Assembly (NCBI GenBank): GCA_002452095.1
Contig: DKEG01000060.1
Coordinates: 11,086 to 75,085 of the forward strand
DNA length: 64,000 nt
Source of the DNA: Bacteroidales bacterium UBA6828
Lineage (GTDB): Bacteria; Bacteroidota; Bacteroidia; Bacteroidales; Paludibacteraceae
Direction of reading: 5' to 3'
The position numbers and the translations under genes are program-made. Under the pieces are notes generated by a model that saw only the letters and a list, made by a program, of their open reading frames with translations, was not told where the DNA came from and did not search any database. Position 1 is the stretch's first letter. Every line of letters begins with the position of its first letter. Positions 34,982 through 46,353 of this stretch are shown here, piece by piece.

Positions 34982-37900
34982 ATGAGAAAGATTATTTTGT
35001 TGCTGAATATATTGGTTTTGTCTGTGGCACTCCAAGCCGCTACACAGGATATTGTCCGTATCGATTTCGAGAACGGCTTGCCAGCAGGCTGGACGCAGGA
35101 ATATGTCCGTCTGCCGATGGACGGCACTACCGACCCCGCGACATTCTCGTGGTATGTAGAGAGCGGCGACGACCTGCAGCACCCTGCCGGTTGCACATCG
35201 GGTAACCACCGCTTGGCTGCCCGCAACGCACGCCGGCAGGAGATGCGTTTCGTTACGCGTCTGGTCTCCCCAGTGATGAACCTGCTCAACGACTTTCAGC
35301 CCCAACTCACTTTCTCGCACGCCGAACCGCAAAAGAACGGATACAGCGATACGCTGAAAGTCTATTATCGTACCTCTGCTTCCGACTATTGGCATCTCTT
35401 CCCATCGGCTGCCTACCGGCGCAATGCTATCTGGAAACAGGAGACCCTGCAACTCGTCAGTGCCAACGCCACCTATCAGATTGCTTTTGAAATAACAGAA
35501 AATATGGGCTATGGCGTCTTGCTGGACGACATCATCATCCGCGCCACCCCCACCTGTCAGGACATCAAAAACTTGCAGGTTACCGACCGCCACGCCCACG
35601 ACGCACTCGTCAGTTGGGACGTTACGGGCGCATACGACCATTTCGAAGTACTCCTTACTTCTGCCCCCGTCTCCGATTTCGGCAATATCGACCCCGCTGT
35701 CATTTTGCAACGCATTACGGATAATGTGTTCAACCCCGAGATTACGCTCACAGGGCTTCAACCCGATGTAACCTACTATGTCTATGTACGTTCCTCCTGC
35801 GACGGCAACAACAGCGAATATACCCAATGGGTAGGCACCTCGTTTGAAACACTCACCACCGCCACCCTCCCCTACTCCGAGAATTTTGAGAACACCGTTT
35901 CCCTGTCCGGCAGCAAGATGTATGGCAAACCTGCAGGCTGGACTATCGGCAGCAACATCGATGCACCGGTGCCGTTTGTCTATAAGGGCGGCAACCGCAA
36001 CGACCGTGCACCCTACGCCTTGGACTCTACTTTCTATCTCTCCTTTGCCGGCGCACGCACCAACGAAAACCTACCCGTTGATGGCGGCAAATATGTCTAT
36101 GCAGCAACACCCGAAATACTGGTTCAGTCGTTGAATGGCGTTGAGATTGATTTCTGGCTTACCGCCTACGACCGTATCTCGCTTGGTAACACCCGCTATG
36201 CCGCTGAACTGCTGGTAGGCGTTATGACCGACCCGACCGATTTCAGCACTTTCCGTGCCATAGATACGGTGCGGGTGGAGACATCATATATGTTCAAACG
36301 CGTATCGGTCTCGTTGGCAGACTATTTCGGTACGGGTAAGTTCATCGCCTTTGTCTCCAATGCCAAAGAACAGAACGCCGTCTATATTGATAATATCGAG
36401 ATACACCACCCTGTAGCCCCCACTCCCACACACATCCGCTGCAAAGATGTAACATCGCAAGGTTTCACCCTCTGCGCAGACATACACGATGCCGACTCGT
36501 GGGAATACTGTATCGCCACCTCCTATCATCGCAACGGCAATATGCCCCAATCGGATATATTGTATTCCCAACGAGGTATCACCGGTTCTTCGGCGGCTGT
36601 CTATAAAACAGACGGACTGCTCACAGGTAAGACCCTGTATATTTATACACGTTCCACACGCTTCGAGCAACACTCCGCATGGTCATTCCCTGTTACACTG
36701 CGTGTGCCTGCTGCTATGCCCGCAGTTACAGATGCTGCCCCGTACAAAGAGAGTTTCGAACCATCTTCAGGCGAAATACTGCTTTCCGGCTTAGCCAAAG
36801 AGTTGCGTCTCTCCGGTCAGCCAAGGGGAGCCGCATCTGTTTTCTATCCGCTGACCAACATCACCCCCACCCTCAACGCCTACCCGCGTATCAGTTCCGC
36901 AGCCCCCAATGCCGTCGGGTCGCACCTGCAACTATGCGGCACGGACACATGGTTTGTTCTCCCCGAAACAACCACCGACCTGCAGCAATTGAAGATGGTT
37001 TTCAGCCACGCTACAAGTACACAGACCTCCGTCGGGAAACTGCAAGTAGGTGTAATGACCGATCCGTATGATTTGACCACGTTCACTCCCCTTGCTTCCT
37101 TCAACGCCGATGCACCTGCCTATAGTCGCTGCTTGGTTTCGTTTGACTCCTACGAAGGTAACGGCAAGTTTATTGCGTTCCGCTCTATGGACGCAGGAGC
37201 CAACGATGTAAGCATCAACCTAATCGACGAGATTGTTGTCTCCCGCCTGACCGACTGCCGCGAGGCGAGCAATATAGACATCAATGTGCATGCCCGCAGT
37301 GCCGAGGTTACATGGAACGCTGGCGGTATGCAGGCTTGGAAGGTAGGTATCGCCAAGACACGTTCTATGATGCAAGCCAACTACAGGGTGGTTACCTCGC
37401 CGTCTATCCGCTTCAACGACCTTTCCCCGCTGACTACCTACTACATCACTCTCCAGACTATCTGCAGTACCGACACTATGGCTACCAATGATGTTACCTA
37501 TAGTTTCACCACCCCGCAAGGGCTGCCTATCGAAGAGGATTTCCTCTATTCGGCGTTCCCCGACGGCTGGAAACGTATGTACGGTGCCGCCAATGCGGTC
37601 TTCAATGGTGCCGCTCTTTCGGAACGCCCCGAGGCACCGAGCAAACACTGGCGGCTGACCAACAAGAGCGAACACGTACTCTCTCCGATGTCCGACTATG
37701 TCGCCTATGCCTATATCACCGACTACGACTATTACTATTGGCTCATCAGCCCCTCGTGGTATATCGATGCCGAAGAGGGCGAGACCGTAGAATTACGCTT
37801 TGAGTTGAACGTAAAACCCGGTCCTGACGACCAGCCCGGACAAGCCGGTACGGATGACAAATTCTGCGTGATTGTCAGCGAAGATGCTGGAAAGACATGG

Positions 37901-40900
37901 CGTGCTGCCAATGCCACTATTTGGAGCAATGACGGCAACGGGCAATACAGTCTCAACAACGATCTTCGTTGGGGAGAATCACAATCCGTTGCCATTGATT
38001 TCACCAAGTATGTGGGCAAAACCGTCCAAGTGGCTTTCTATGCGGAATCGAGTGTTTCCAACACATCCACCTATCTCATCATTGACAATATCTCTATACG
38101 CGTACAGGACGCACAATGCGGCGGGTTGTCCTCGCTACGTGCAGTAGCCAATGCCGACAATAGTGCCACTGTCGCATGGTTGCTCAATGGTATCAATCCC
38201 AAACCCGCAATCATACAGGTAAGCACAGACCCTGAGTTTGCCTCGCTGCTATTCAACGACACCATTGCAGCGAACACCATGCAGGTCAAAGGCTTGCAAC
38301 CCGCCTCTACCTATTATGTACGCGGGCGGCAAGCCTGCCAGAACGATCTGGATTGGCACGTCATCACGCTCCATACCCAATGTGCTGCCGTCAATCCGGA
38401 TACCTACTATGAGACATTCTCCGACCCCGCAACGGAACATTGCTGGACAACCGGTTTTATCTCCCAACTCGGTGCCGGTACCGCTCCGCAGCGCATTGAG
38501 AACAAACCTTTCGGCGCAGTACTGGAAATTGCAAAGCCTTCCATTGCTGCCAACGAATCTGATGGTGCGTATGCCATATCGCCGGAGTTTATTGTGGGCA
38601 ATGACATCAGCAAGTACCAACTGGTATTCTCGGCTGCCACCTACTCTCAAGATGCCGACAATGTACATCGCCTGTCCGTCGGCGTTGTTTCAGATCCTGC
38701 AGACCCCGGTTATACCTTTACCCCGCTGTCCGAGATAGTTCTCCCGTATTCCGCCGATTCTGCCGCTATGCGCACGTATGTGGTCAGCCTTGAAAATTAT
38801 ATAGGCGACATTGATGGTAATTTCGGACACTATATTATGTTCCTCTCCGAAGCGGGTAGCGACTCCACCAACTATGTCTACATAGACAATGTCTTTATTG
38901 AGCCGATCCGCCATTGCCTCCAAATCTTCGATATGGATGCCGACTCTGCCTTTGTAGATGGTGCGCGGCTGAAATGGACGGGCAATGCTTCACAGTACGA
39001 ACTGATTATATCGCCCGTTCCTGTCCGCCCCGATACTGTTACCACGGCTCTCGTACATACCACCATCGGCACCAACACATACACCGTTACAGGACTGCAA
39101 CCGTCCACTCTGTACTATGCGTATGTACGCGGACTCTGTGGCGATGGCGAGGTTAGCCGCTGGTCGTCTGCCACCACGTTTACCACCACACTCGGCGTTC
39201 CTTATATGGAACCTTTTGCTGCCAACAGCCTCAGCGCAGGAATATGGAATACCTGTTCCGCAGTATGGAAAAAAGACAGCATTACCCTCGCCGAGATGAA
39301 CACCTCTGAGGGATGGTCGCTAGAGAACTGGGTGAAGGACGGCATTACTGGTATTGACACCTATCATGCACGTTTCACGTGGTTAAATCCGAGTAATGTA
39401 TGGCTTATCTCGCCCTCTATCGATATGTCGAAGACCGAACCGGGCGTTGTAACTCTCTCTGCCAACATAGCACTTTGTGCCAATCAGTATAGCAGCACTG
39501 CCCAAACACCGCAGCAGGCGACAAACGACCGTTTGGGCGTATGTATCTCCACCGACAACGGCAACACGTGGAGCAAACGCAATGCCGTATTCTGGTCGTG
39601 CGACAGTACAGGCGAGCATTATTACAACCGCTTCGGACTGAATGCTCGTAAAATATCGATGGACGTAACTCAATTCGTGGGACAATCTGTCCGCATTGCA
39701 TTCTATTTGGAAACTGCCAATACAAGCAACCAGATGTATATCGACTCGGTTCAACTATCATGGAAAGAGGCGGTTTGTCTGGGTGTACGCAACCTGCAGT
39801 TCGTCCCTACCTCTGACACCACGGCACACGCTTCGTGGACTACTTATGGTACACCCGACGAGGTACATATCGAACTATCGGACTATGCCGATTTCTCGCA
39901 TATCATCACCCGTCTTACTACCGCACAGACCTCCTGCGATTTCCGCGGACTTACCCATGGCAACACCTATTATGTGCGTATCACACAGGAAGGGTGTACC
40001 ACATCGGTGGTTCAGTCGCTCATTATGCCATACGTCGCCCCCTTTACGGAAGCGTTTGACGGCACAGTTCTGCCGCCGTATTGGACACCTATGAGCGGCT
40101 CTGTCTCTGCGGCTTTTGCAGGTACTTTGCCTACAGAAAACGCCGACTATTCTTCCGAAGGCTGGAAGATTCTGACAAAAGCCTACGGATTGCCCGCCAA
40201 CCACTTGGCAGGCGAGTTGTCCAATGCCACTTCCAAATGCGTTGACCAGTGGTTTGTATCCCCCGAAATAGGGATTCCTGCCACCGATACGGAAACCACT
40301 CTGTCTTTCGATATGGCACTCACTGCCCATAACAGCAATGCTGCACCGGGCAATACGGATAACCAGGAGTTCCGCGTATTGGTTTCCAACGACAACGGGG
40401 CGACATGGCGCAGCGATGCCCAGTGGCTCTTTGCCGATACTGCCGCTGCTTATCGTTCGCTCTCAAGTATCAGCACCACCGGTGAACGTATCGAATTGGA
40501 TATGAAACGCTATGCGGGGAAACGTGTCCGTATCGCCCTCTATAAGAGTGCCACCACCGCAGACAACACCAGCGATGTGCATATCGCCAACCTGCGTTTG
40601 GCAATGCCGTGCTCCAAACCCGACTCGCTGACCGCACAATCCGTTGATTTTACGAGTGCGGCTCTGGTATGGAAAGGGCAGACCAACCTGCCGACTATCA
40701 TCGAATATGCTACAGCGGGCGATTTTGCCCACTCGCAACGCGATACCGTCAATTCAGGACTGACACACACACTGCAAGGTCTTGTACGCGGTACCGCCTA
40801 CTATGTACGCGTATGGCAACTGTGTGCAGGCAATCAGGAGAGCGACTATAGCAACACGCTCCTGTTCACCACATCATACGGTATTCCGTACAGCGAACCG

Positions 40901-43900
40901 TTTGCCACATTGAGCGATTGGACAACCTGTTCCATGCCTGTTGCCTATTCCATTACCGACTCACTGCCCACACCGGTAAGCACAACCTCAAAATGGAAAT
41001 TCACGACTAATACAACCATTCTCAATGATGCCAACATCTATTGCACATACGATTCAAAGAACACCCACTGGCTCATTTCCCCCCAGATTGACCTGACACC
41101 CAATAGCGGAGCGGAGACCATCATTCTCCAAATGGATATGGCACTCACAACGGCTCCTACCGCCACCCGTCAGCCTTCTCTTGCCAACCGCGAAGCCAAC
41201 CAATTCAATCTGCTGGTCAGCACCGACAACGGCAAGACATGGAAGGAAGAAAACCGCTGGATATGGTCAAAAGCCGACACTGCCGATTTCCGCTATGCCG
41301 ACATCCCCGCTACGGGACAAAACTATGCCCTCGACTTTACCCGTTTTGCTGGGCAGAAGATCCGCATTGCTTTTGTCAACAATGCCCCCAAGTCAGCCTG
41401 TCTCGGTATCAACCATCTCTCTTTGAGCAGCGGTTCGTCCACGTGCTTCGGTGTACAGAATATCCGTATCAATACGGTGGATACTACTGCCCATCTCACA
41501 CTCGTTCCTGCCGACAGAGCCACGAAGTGGGAGGTTGCTTATGGCACCGGCACAACCGACCTGCAAGATATGCCGCATATCATCACGGAAAATGTAGATG
41601 TTACGCTGCACAACCTGTCGTTGAGCACTACCTACCAGGTCTATGCACGTTCTATCTGCGCCGAGGGCGATACATCCGCATGGTGTGCTCCGGTTGATTT
41701 GCAGACCCCGCAAGGCGTGCCTTATACGGCTCCTTTCGACAGTACTCTCTGCAACTGGAAACGCTATACCGGCGACCCCGCTTCCGTTTTCGCCGGCATC
41801 AAGTCATTGCTCGCTATGGAGAAAGCCGGTGGCTGGAGAACCTGCGATGGCGGCAAGGCTTTCGGGTACAACCATATCTGCTGCACCAACAGCGTACAGA
41901 ATGCCTATTGGTTGGTTTCGCCAGAGGTCAACCTGATGCCGCAGCAAGGGGACAAACCACTCTATTTCGGTATCACGCTGGCACTCACCGACACTCTTTC
42001 CGCCAATGCGCCAAAGAATACCAACCGCAACACGTTCTATATCGCCGTTTCCACCGATGGCGGCAAGACGTGGAGCAAGGAGAATGTCATTCTCTGGGAT
42101 GAGAACACCGCAACCGCGGACTATCTCTATAATGCTATCCCCAACGGACGCGGGTGGCGGTACTATCTCGATTTCTCCAAATATGCAGGCAAAGCCATCC
42201 GCATTGCCTTGGTAGAGGGAACGGGCGGCACCGGTGCATACGATTTCACCCCTACGACTATCCACGTAGCCAATGCCGAATTGGAGGAGTATGACACGCC
42301 CTGTTTCGGGGCTGCCGATATACGGTTCGAAACCATCGGAACCACCGCCACCTGTACGATTATCCCCAACGACAGTGCCCAACTATGGCAGTATGCGTAT
42401 GGCGAAAGCGGTATGGATATCACCTCCGCAAAAATATACAACACCCCAGACAGAACGTTTAGCCTCAGCGGTTTGCGTATGAGTACCGCCTATGATGTCT
42501 ATGTGCGTTCCGTATGCGGCATAGGCGACACATCCGTTTGGACAGGACCTTTCTCTTTCCAAACCAACTACGGTGTGCGCTACCGGCACCCGCTGGTATG
42601 GTCGAGCGATGCCCTCAGCCCCGAATGGAGCAGATGGCAAGGCAATGCACAAGGCAAGTTTACCCGTTTGACACTCCAATCCGGCTGGCGTACAGAACAA
42701 AAAGCCGATGGTGTATTCGGTACTCCGCATACATATATCAATCTGTGGTTTGGCGGCAACAGTGATCCGACACGCTATCTGTTGGCAACACCTATGCTCG
42801 ATTTTACCCCACTATCCTCCGAAAGTATCGAAATGAGTTTCGATCTGGCACTGACGGGGAGCGGCAGTTCAGCAGCACCATCAGGAGACAAGATTATCAA
42901 CCAGCAATTCAAGATACTCGTTTCCGCCGATGGGGGAGAGACCTGGGAGACGGCTGCCACTTGGAATGAAACGGGCAATGCCGACTATTCCTACGCCGCC
43001 ATTCCCGCTACGGGCAGACGCTACACGGTGGATCTTACGCAATACGCCCACAAGAACGTATATGTCGGTTTCTATGCCGAATCGCTGAACTCCGGCAGCA
43101 ATAGCGACCTGCACATCAAAGACCTGGTCATTGATACTCTGTCTTCTGCAGGTTGCACTCCTATCCGCAGCATGGTGCTTAAAGAAACCACCTACCATAC
43201 CGCCACTGTAGAATTTCACTCACCGAGCATCAAACACGCTTTGGCTGTGGAGTACGTCTGCCTGCCCGATGGTGCCCATTTCTCCGATGCGGCAGCACTC
43301 CAAAGCGACACCAATGTAGTAGTGATTACCGGTTTGGAAGCCAATGTCAACTACGATGTCTATGCCCGTATGCAATGTGCCGACAGTACGTGGACGGAGT
43401 GGACAGGTCCTTTCGGGTTCACCACCATGGCATGCACCGCTGTAGAAAGCATCACCCCGCAGGAGATAACCATCCACAAAGCCGTCGTGCTGCTCAACAC
43501 ACCCGAAACCGACGACTCGTTCCGTTACCAAGCCGCTATGGTGGAGCATAACGGAGCCCTGAACCCCGCTGAGGCAGTTACTTCCGACACCCGCACCGTT
43601 ACTATCGTCAAAGAACTGAATTCGGGTGCTCTGTATGACGTCTATGCCCGCAAGATATGCCAACCGGGCGACACCTCCGAGTGGTCGGGACCATTCGTTA
43701 TCCGTGCGGCATACGCCGTACCATTCTTCGAGTCCACCCATTGGAGCGACGAGATAGACAGCACATGGACGCGCTACACCGGCAAACTCGACAAACTCTA
43801 CCTGCAAACCTCGCGCTACTCAGGCTGGCAAGCAGGCAAAGCAGGTTGGGTGTTCCCCGAGAACCATGCCTATATACGTACTTATACCTATAGTGCGCTA

Positions 43901-46204
43901 TTGGAGACGCCACTGATAGACCTAACCAATATCGCCCCGGGCACCCCCGTAACGCTGTCTTTCGATATGGCGCTCACTGCCTCCTACGGAGCAAGCGAAG
44001 GTGTCAATCCCAAGCCGACCAACTATCAGAATCAGTCATTCTCCGTTTTGGTTTCCACTGATGGCACTTGGTCGGAAAAGAAAGGTTGGACATGGCGGGA
44101 CAATGGCGGCAAGTACAAATACAGCGATATTGCCGTGGACGGCGACACCTACGAACTGGATCTTTCGTCTTATGCAGGGCAGGCATTCCATATCGGTTTC
44201 TACTCCAGCCTTGATACTACCGGAGGCGGGGAGAACTATCTCCACCTGCAAAATATCTCTTTGGACACGGTGGCTATTGCCTCCTGCCGCGGACTGAAAG
44301 AGGTACGAGTAGGCAATGTATCTTCCTACAGTGCGCAAGTATCGTACCGCAACAAGAGCAACAACGACCCTCTGACTGCATGGATAGAGGTATCTGCAGA
44401 TCCGTATTTTGAAGATGTGATTCTCTCTGACACCATCCGCAATACGGACACGTACACTATCAACCACCTTGCTCCCACCACTACCTACTATCTGCGCTTG
44501 CGCCAGATATGCTCGGACGGCGGAGTATCAGCGTGGACAATCCCTGTCTCTTTCACTACGGCATACAACCTGCGTTACCAAGAGGATTTTGAAAGCGAGA
44601 AACGTTTCAGCAGCGACTGGGCTATCTATAAATCGCTTGCCGCCAATGTGTTCAACGGCGAGGCACTCAACCCGATCGGCTTCAACGGTACGTGGACACG
44701 TGATACGGCAAGCCGCATCTGCTTCAACGATGCGCACCTGAGTATCCGTATGGGAATGTCCGACTATGGCTGGGCTGTGTCGCCCGGTATCGACCTGACA
44801 CAAGAGAACGGCAATGTACTGCTCAGTTTCGATGCGGCAGCCGTAGCAGGCTCTTACAAGGAACCGATACCGGAACCCGCCGACTTGGATTCTATGCAGT
44901 ACTTTATGGTGGCAGTCTCGGACGACGACGGGGCTACCTGGCAGCGCGACAACGTAACCATCTGGTCGAACGATCCTAATATCGTAGCGGACTATCCGCT
45001 CAGCACCTTGCAGATGCAGCCGCGCCGTTTCCTGATAGACCTGAGCCGCTACAAAGGCAGTGTGGTGCGTGTCGCCTTCTATGCCGAGAAGATGAAAGGT
45101 TCCAACCACAACTACTATATGGTGGATAATGTCGAAATCAACCGCACCACTCTGCGTACCTACACCGATACCATCTGTGCGGGCGACGACTACGGCAACC
45201 ACGGCATTGAGTATGCCGCCGAGCAACTGACTGTCGGCAAGAACCAATACCGCATCATATCGGACGACATGAGCGAGATTACCGACCTGACCATTGTGGT
45301 TAATCCCGTCTATACCACCCGTTATGCGGGTACGGTCTGCGAGGGCGAACGTTTCTCGGGCTACGGCTTTGATGTGGTAGGACAGACCTCCACCACCTAC
45401 CGCCGATTTGTTGCCAACGGAGACAAGTGCGACAGCATTCATCTCTTGGAACTGGAGGTTATCCCGACGCAGCATGTGGAGGTATTCGACAGTATCTGCG
45501 CAGGGGGGCAGTTTATCCTCAACGGGCAGACCTACCGCTACAACTCCATCGCCTACGACACCCTCAGTTCGCAGGTGAGCGGGTGCGACAGCATCACGAT
45601 GCACTATATCATCTTCACTGAAGAGAAGACCCTGCATACCGACATCACACGGGCTATCTGCCAAGGCGAGTGGTACTCCGACGGCTGGTTCACACAGAAC
45701 AAAGCAGGCTACTACCGCAAGACAGACACCTCTACACAGGGGTGCGACTCGACAGTAACGCTCCACCTGTTTGTAGCAGACGAAAGCGGATATATCTATG
45801 ACTCGGTTTATATGAACCAACTGCCCTATATCTACGATGGCGAAGTGCTGATTGAAGAAGGTACGGCGGACGGTTACTACGAGTTCCCCATTGAGAGTGC
45901 CGCAGGCATATGCACCATCACGCTACGTGTGCGCGTTATGCTCCCGACCGGTATAGAACAGGCTTCCGCCGGTGGTATCACCATTGCGCCGAACCCCGTG
46001 CGGGTCGGCGAACCGATACATATCCTGACCAACACCAACCTCTCCGACGAGTTTGAAGCCACAATGTACAATGCCACCGGGCAATTAGTTTACCGTATAT
46101 CAGAGCAGGCAACCACCCTACCCGCCCTGCCTACCGCCAGTATCTATACGCTCCGTATCCGCACCCGCCAAGGACTCTTCCAAACCAAACTATTGGTGCA
46201 GTAA
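34982..46204 (+). CDS. Giant secreted T9SS multidomain surface protein
   Basis: At 3740 residues this is the largest gene. A signal peptide (1-20, ending ALQAAT) is followed by alternating modules: about twelve jelly-roll units of the choice-of-anchor J/MAM type (start signatures such as IPYSEPF, VPYTAPFD, LPYSENF and a W or G+W nearby) and about twelve fibronectin type III-like units, each opening with a Cys (CxGVxNLxF) and closing with TYYVYVRSxC. One place has two fibronectin units in a row. Near the C-terminus are four Cys-containing short repeats (CAGDDYG, CEGERFSG, CAGGQF, CQGEWYSD) and then a type A sorting domain (ITIAPNPVRVGE, YTLRIRTRQG). It probably forms a long surface fibre or adhesin; no enzyme motif is seen. 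Confidence 0.88.
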   Translation: MRKIILLLNILVLSVALQAATQDIVRIDFENGLPAGWTQEYVRLPMDGTTDPATFSWYVESGDDLQHPAGCTSGNHRLAARNARRQEMRFVTRLVSPVMNLLNDFQPQLTFSHAEPQKNGYSDTLKVYYRTSASDYWHLFPSAAYRRNAIWKQETLQLVSANATYQIAFEITENMGYGVLLDDIIIRATPTCQDIKNLQVTDRHAHDALVSWDVTGAYDHFEVLLTSAPVSDFGNIDPAVILQRITDNVFNPEITLTGLQPDVTYYVYVRSSCDGNNSEYTQWVGTSFETLTTATLPYSENFENTVSLSGSKMYGKPAGWTIGSNIDAPVPFVYKGGNRNDRAPYALDSTFYLSFAGARTNENLPVDGGKYVYAATPEILVQSLNGVEIDFWLTAYDRISLGNTRYAAELLVGVMTDPTDFSTFRAIDTVRVETSYMFKRVSVSLADYFGTGKFIAFVSNAKEQNAVYIDNIEIHHPVAPTPTHIRCKDVTSQGFTLCADIHDADSWEYCIATSYHRNGNMPQSDILYSQRGITGSSAAVYKTDGLLTGKTLYIYTRSTRFEQHSAWSFPVTLRVPAAMPAVTDAAPYKESFEPSSGEILLSGLAKELRLSGQPRGAASVFYPLTNITPTLNAYPRISSAAPNAVGSHLQLCGTDTWFVLPETTTDLQQLKMVFSHATSTQTSVGKLQVGVMTDPYDLTTFTPLASFNADAPAYSRCLVSFDSYEGNGKFIAFRSMDAGANDVSINLIDEIVVSRLTDCREASNIDINVHARSAEVTWNAGGMQAWKVGIAKTRSMMQANYRVVTSPSIRFNDLSPLTTYYITLQTICSTDTMATNDVTYSFTTPQGLPIEEDFLYSAFPDGWKRMYGAANAVFNGAALSERPEAPSKHWRLTNKSEHVLSPMSDYVAYAYITDYDYYYWLISPSWYIDAEEGETVELRFELNVKPGPDDQPGQAGTDDKFCVIVSEDAGKTWRAANATIWSNDGNGQYSLNNDLRWGESQSVAIDFTKYVGKTVQVAFYAESSVSNTSTYLIIDNISIRVQDAQCGGLSSLRAVANADNSATVAWLLNGINPKPAIIQVSTDPEFASLLFNDTIAANTMQVKGLQPASTYYVRGRQACQNDLDWHVITLHTQCAAVNPDTYYETFSDPATEHCWTTGFISQLGAGTAPQRIENKPFGAVLEIAKPSIAANESDGAYAISPEFIVGNDISKYQLVFSAATYSQDADNVHRLSVGVVSDPADPGYTFTPLSEIVLPYSADSAAMRTYVVSLENYIGDIDGNFGHYIMFLSEAGSDSTNYVYIDNVFIEPIRHCLQIFDMDADSAFVDGARLKWTGNASQYELIISPVPVRPDTVTTALVHTTIGTNTYTVTGLQPSTLYYAYVRGLCGDGEVSRWSSATTFTTTLGVPYMEPFAANSLSAGIWNTCSAVWKKDSITLAEMNTSEGWSLENWVKDGITGIDTYHARFTWLNPSNVWLISPSIDMSKTEPGVVTLSANIALCANQYSSTAQTPQQATNDRLGVCISTDNGNTWSKRNAVFWSCDSTGEHYYNRFGLNARKISMDVTQFVGQSVRIAFYLETANTSNQMYIDSVQLSWKEAVCLGVRNLQFVPTSDTTAHASWTTYGTPDEVHIELSDYADFSHIITRLTTAQTSCDFRGLTHGNTYYVRITQEGCTTSVVQSLIMPYVAPFTEAFDGTVLPPYWTPMSGSVSAAFAGTLPTENADYSSEGWKILTKAYGLPANHLAGELSNATSKCVDQWFVSPEIGIPATDTETTLSFDMALTAHNSNAAPGNTDNQEFRVLVSNDNGATWRSDAQWLFADTAAAYRSLSSISTTGERIELDMKRYAGKRVRIALYKSATTADNTSDVHIANLRLAMPCSKPDSLTAQSVDFTSAALVWKGQTNLPTIIEYATAGDFAHSQRDTVNSGLTHTLQGLVRGTAYYVRVWQLCAGNQESDYSNTLLFTTSYGIPYSEPFATLSDWTTCSMPVAYSITDSLPTPVSTTSKWKFTTNTTILNDANIYCTYDSKNTHWLISPQIDLTPNSGAETIILQMDMALTTAPTATRQPSLANREANQFNLLVSTDNGKTWKEENRWIWSKADTADFRYADIPATGQNYALDFTRFAGQKIRIAFVNNAPKSACLGINHLSLSSGSSTCFGVQNIRINTVDTTAHLTLVPADRATKWEVAYGTGTTDLQDMPHIITENVDVTLHNLSLSTTYQVYARSICAEGDTSAWCAPVDLQTPQGVPYTAPFDSTLCNWKRYTGDPASVFAGIKSLLAMEKAGGWRTCDGGKAFGYNHICCTNSVQNAYWLVSPEVNLMPQQGDKPLYFGITLALTDTLSANAPKNTNRNTFYIAVSTDGGKTWSKENVILWDENTATADYLYNAIPNGRGWRYYLDFSKYAGKAIRIALVEGTGGTGAYDFTPTTIHVANAELEEYDTPCFGAADIRFETIGTTATCTIIPNDSAQLWQYAYGESGMDITSAKIYNTPDRTFSLSGLRMSTAYDVYVRSVCGIGDTSVWTGPFSFQTNYGVRYRHPLVWSSDALSPEWSRWQGNAQGKFTRLTLQSGWRTEQKADGVFGTPHTYINLWFGGNSDPTRYLLATPMLDFTPLSSESIEMSFDLALTGSGSSAAPSGDKIINQQFKILVSADGGETWETAATWNETGNADYSYAAIPATGRRYTVDLTQYAHKNVYVGFYAESLNSGSNSDLHIKDLVIDTLSSAGCTPIRSMVLKETTYHTATVEFHSPSIKHALAVEYVCLPDGAHFSDAAALQSDTNVVVITGLEANVNYDVYARMQCADSTWTEWTGPFGFTTMACTAVESITPQEITIHKAVVLLNTPETDDSFRYQAAMVEHNGALNPAEAVTSDTRTVTIVKELNSGALYDVYARKICQPGDTSEWSGPFVIRAAYAVPFFESTHWSDEIDSTWTRYTGKLDKLYLQTSRYSGWQAGKAGWVFPENHAYIRTYTYSALLETPLIDLTNIAPGTPVTLSFDMALTASYGASEGVNPKPTNYQNQSFSVLVSTDGTWSEKKGWTWRDNGGKYKYSDIAVDGDTYELDLSSYAGQAFHIGFYSSLDTTGGGENYLHLQNISLDTVAIASCRGLKEVRVGNVSSYSAQVSYRNKSNNDPLTAWIEVSADPYFEDVILSDTIRNTDTYTINHLAPTTTYYLRLRQICSDGGVSAWTIPVSFTTAYNLRYQEDFESEKRFSSDWAIYKSLAANVFNGEALNPIGFNGTWTRDTASRICFNDAHLSIRMGMSDYGWAVSPGIDLTQENGNVLLSFDAAAVAGSYKEPIPEPADLDSMQYFMVAVSDDDGATWQRDNVTIWSNDPNIVADYPLSTLQMQPRRFLIDLSRYKGSVVRVAFYAEKMKGSNHNYYMVDNVEINRTTLRTYTDTICAGDDYGNHGIEYAAEQLTVGKNQYRIISDDMSEITDLTIVVNPVYTTRYAGTVCEGERFSGYGFDVVGQTSTTYRRFVANGDKCDSIHLLELEVIPTQHVEVFDSICAGGQFILNGQTYRYNSIAYDTLSSQVSGCDSITMHYIIFTEEKTLHTDITRAICQGEWYSDGWFTQNKAGYYRKTDTSTQGCDSTVTLHLFVADESGYIYDSVYMNQLPYIYDGEVLIEEGTADGYYEFPIESAAGICTITLRVRVMLPTGIEQASAGGITIAPNPVRVGEPIHILTNTNLSDEFEATMYNATGQLVYRISEQATTLPALPTASIYTLRIRTRQGLFQTKLLVQ

Positions 46205-46210
46205 TCATAG

Positions 46211-46232
46211 CAAGCAGATAACAAGCAGATAG
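46211..46232. repeat. Two 11-bp tandem units, CAAGCAGATA core
   Basis: CAAGCAGATAA is followed by CAAGCAGATAG between the stop of the giant gene and its terminator. Confidence 0.8.
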
Positions 46233-46239
46233 CAACATC

Positions 46240-46274
46240 GCCCCCGCAGTCCGTAAACCTGCGGGGGCTTTTTT
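46240..46274 (+). terminator. Strong intrinsic terminator of the giant surface gene
   Basis: GCCCCCGCAG (46240-46249) pairs perfectly with CTGCGGGGGC (46259-46268) and is followed by six T. Confidence 0.95.
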
Positions 46275-46315
46275 GTGTTTTGACAAGCCGTAATCTATAC
46301 AAAAATACATTTATA

Positions 46316-46347
46316 TTTGCATACATCGGCTAAATTTTATACCTTTG
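46316..46347 (+). promoter_or_regulatory. Promoter of the standalone structured RNA
   Basis: TTTG (46316-46319), 20 bases, TACCTTTG (46340-46347). Transcription would start near 46354, about 80 bases before the rod of the RNA. Confidence 0.75.
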
Positions 46348-46353
46348 CAAACG

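Noticed and set aside
44528..45820. 430-codon frame on the minus strand inside the giant gene
   Set aside because: Antisense shadow of the T9SS giant, whose frame is unbroken over 11 kb.
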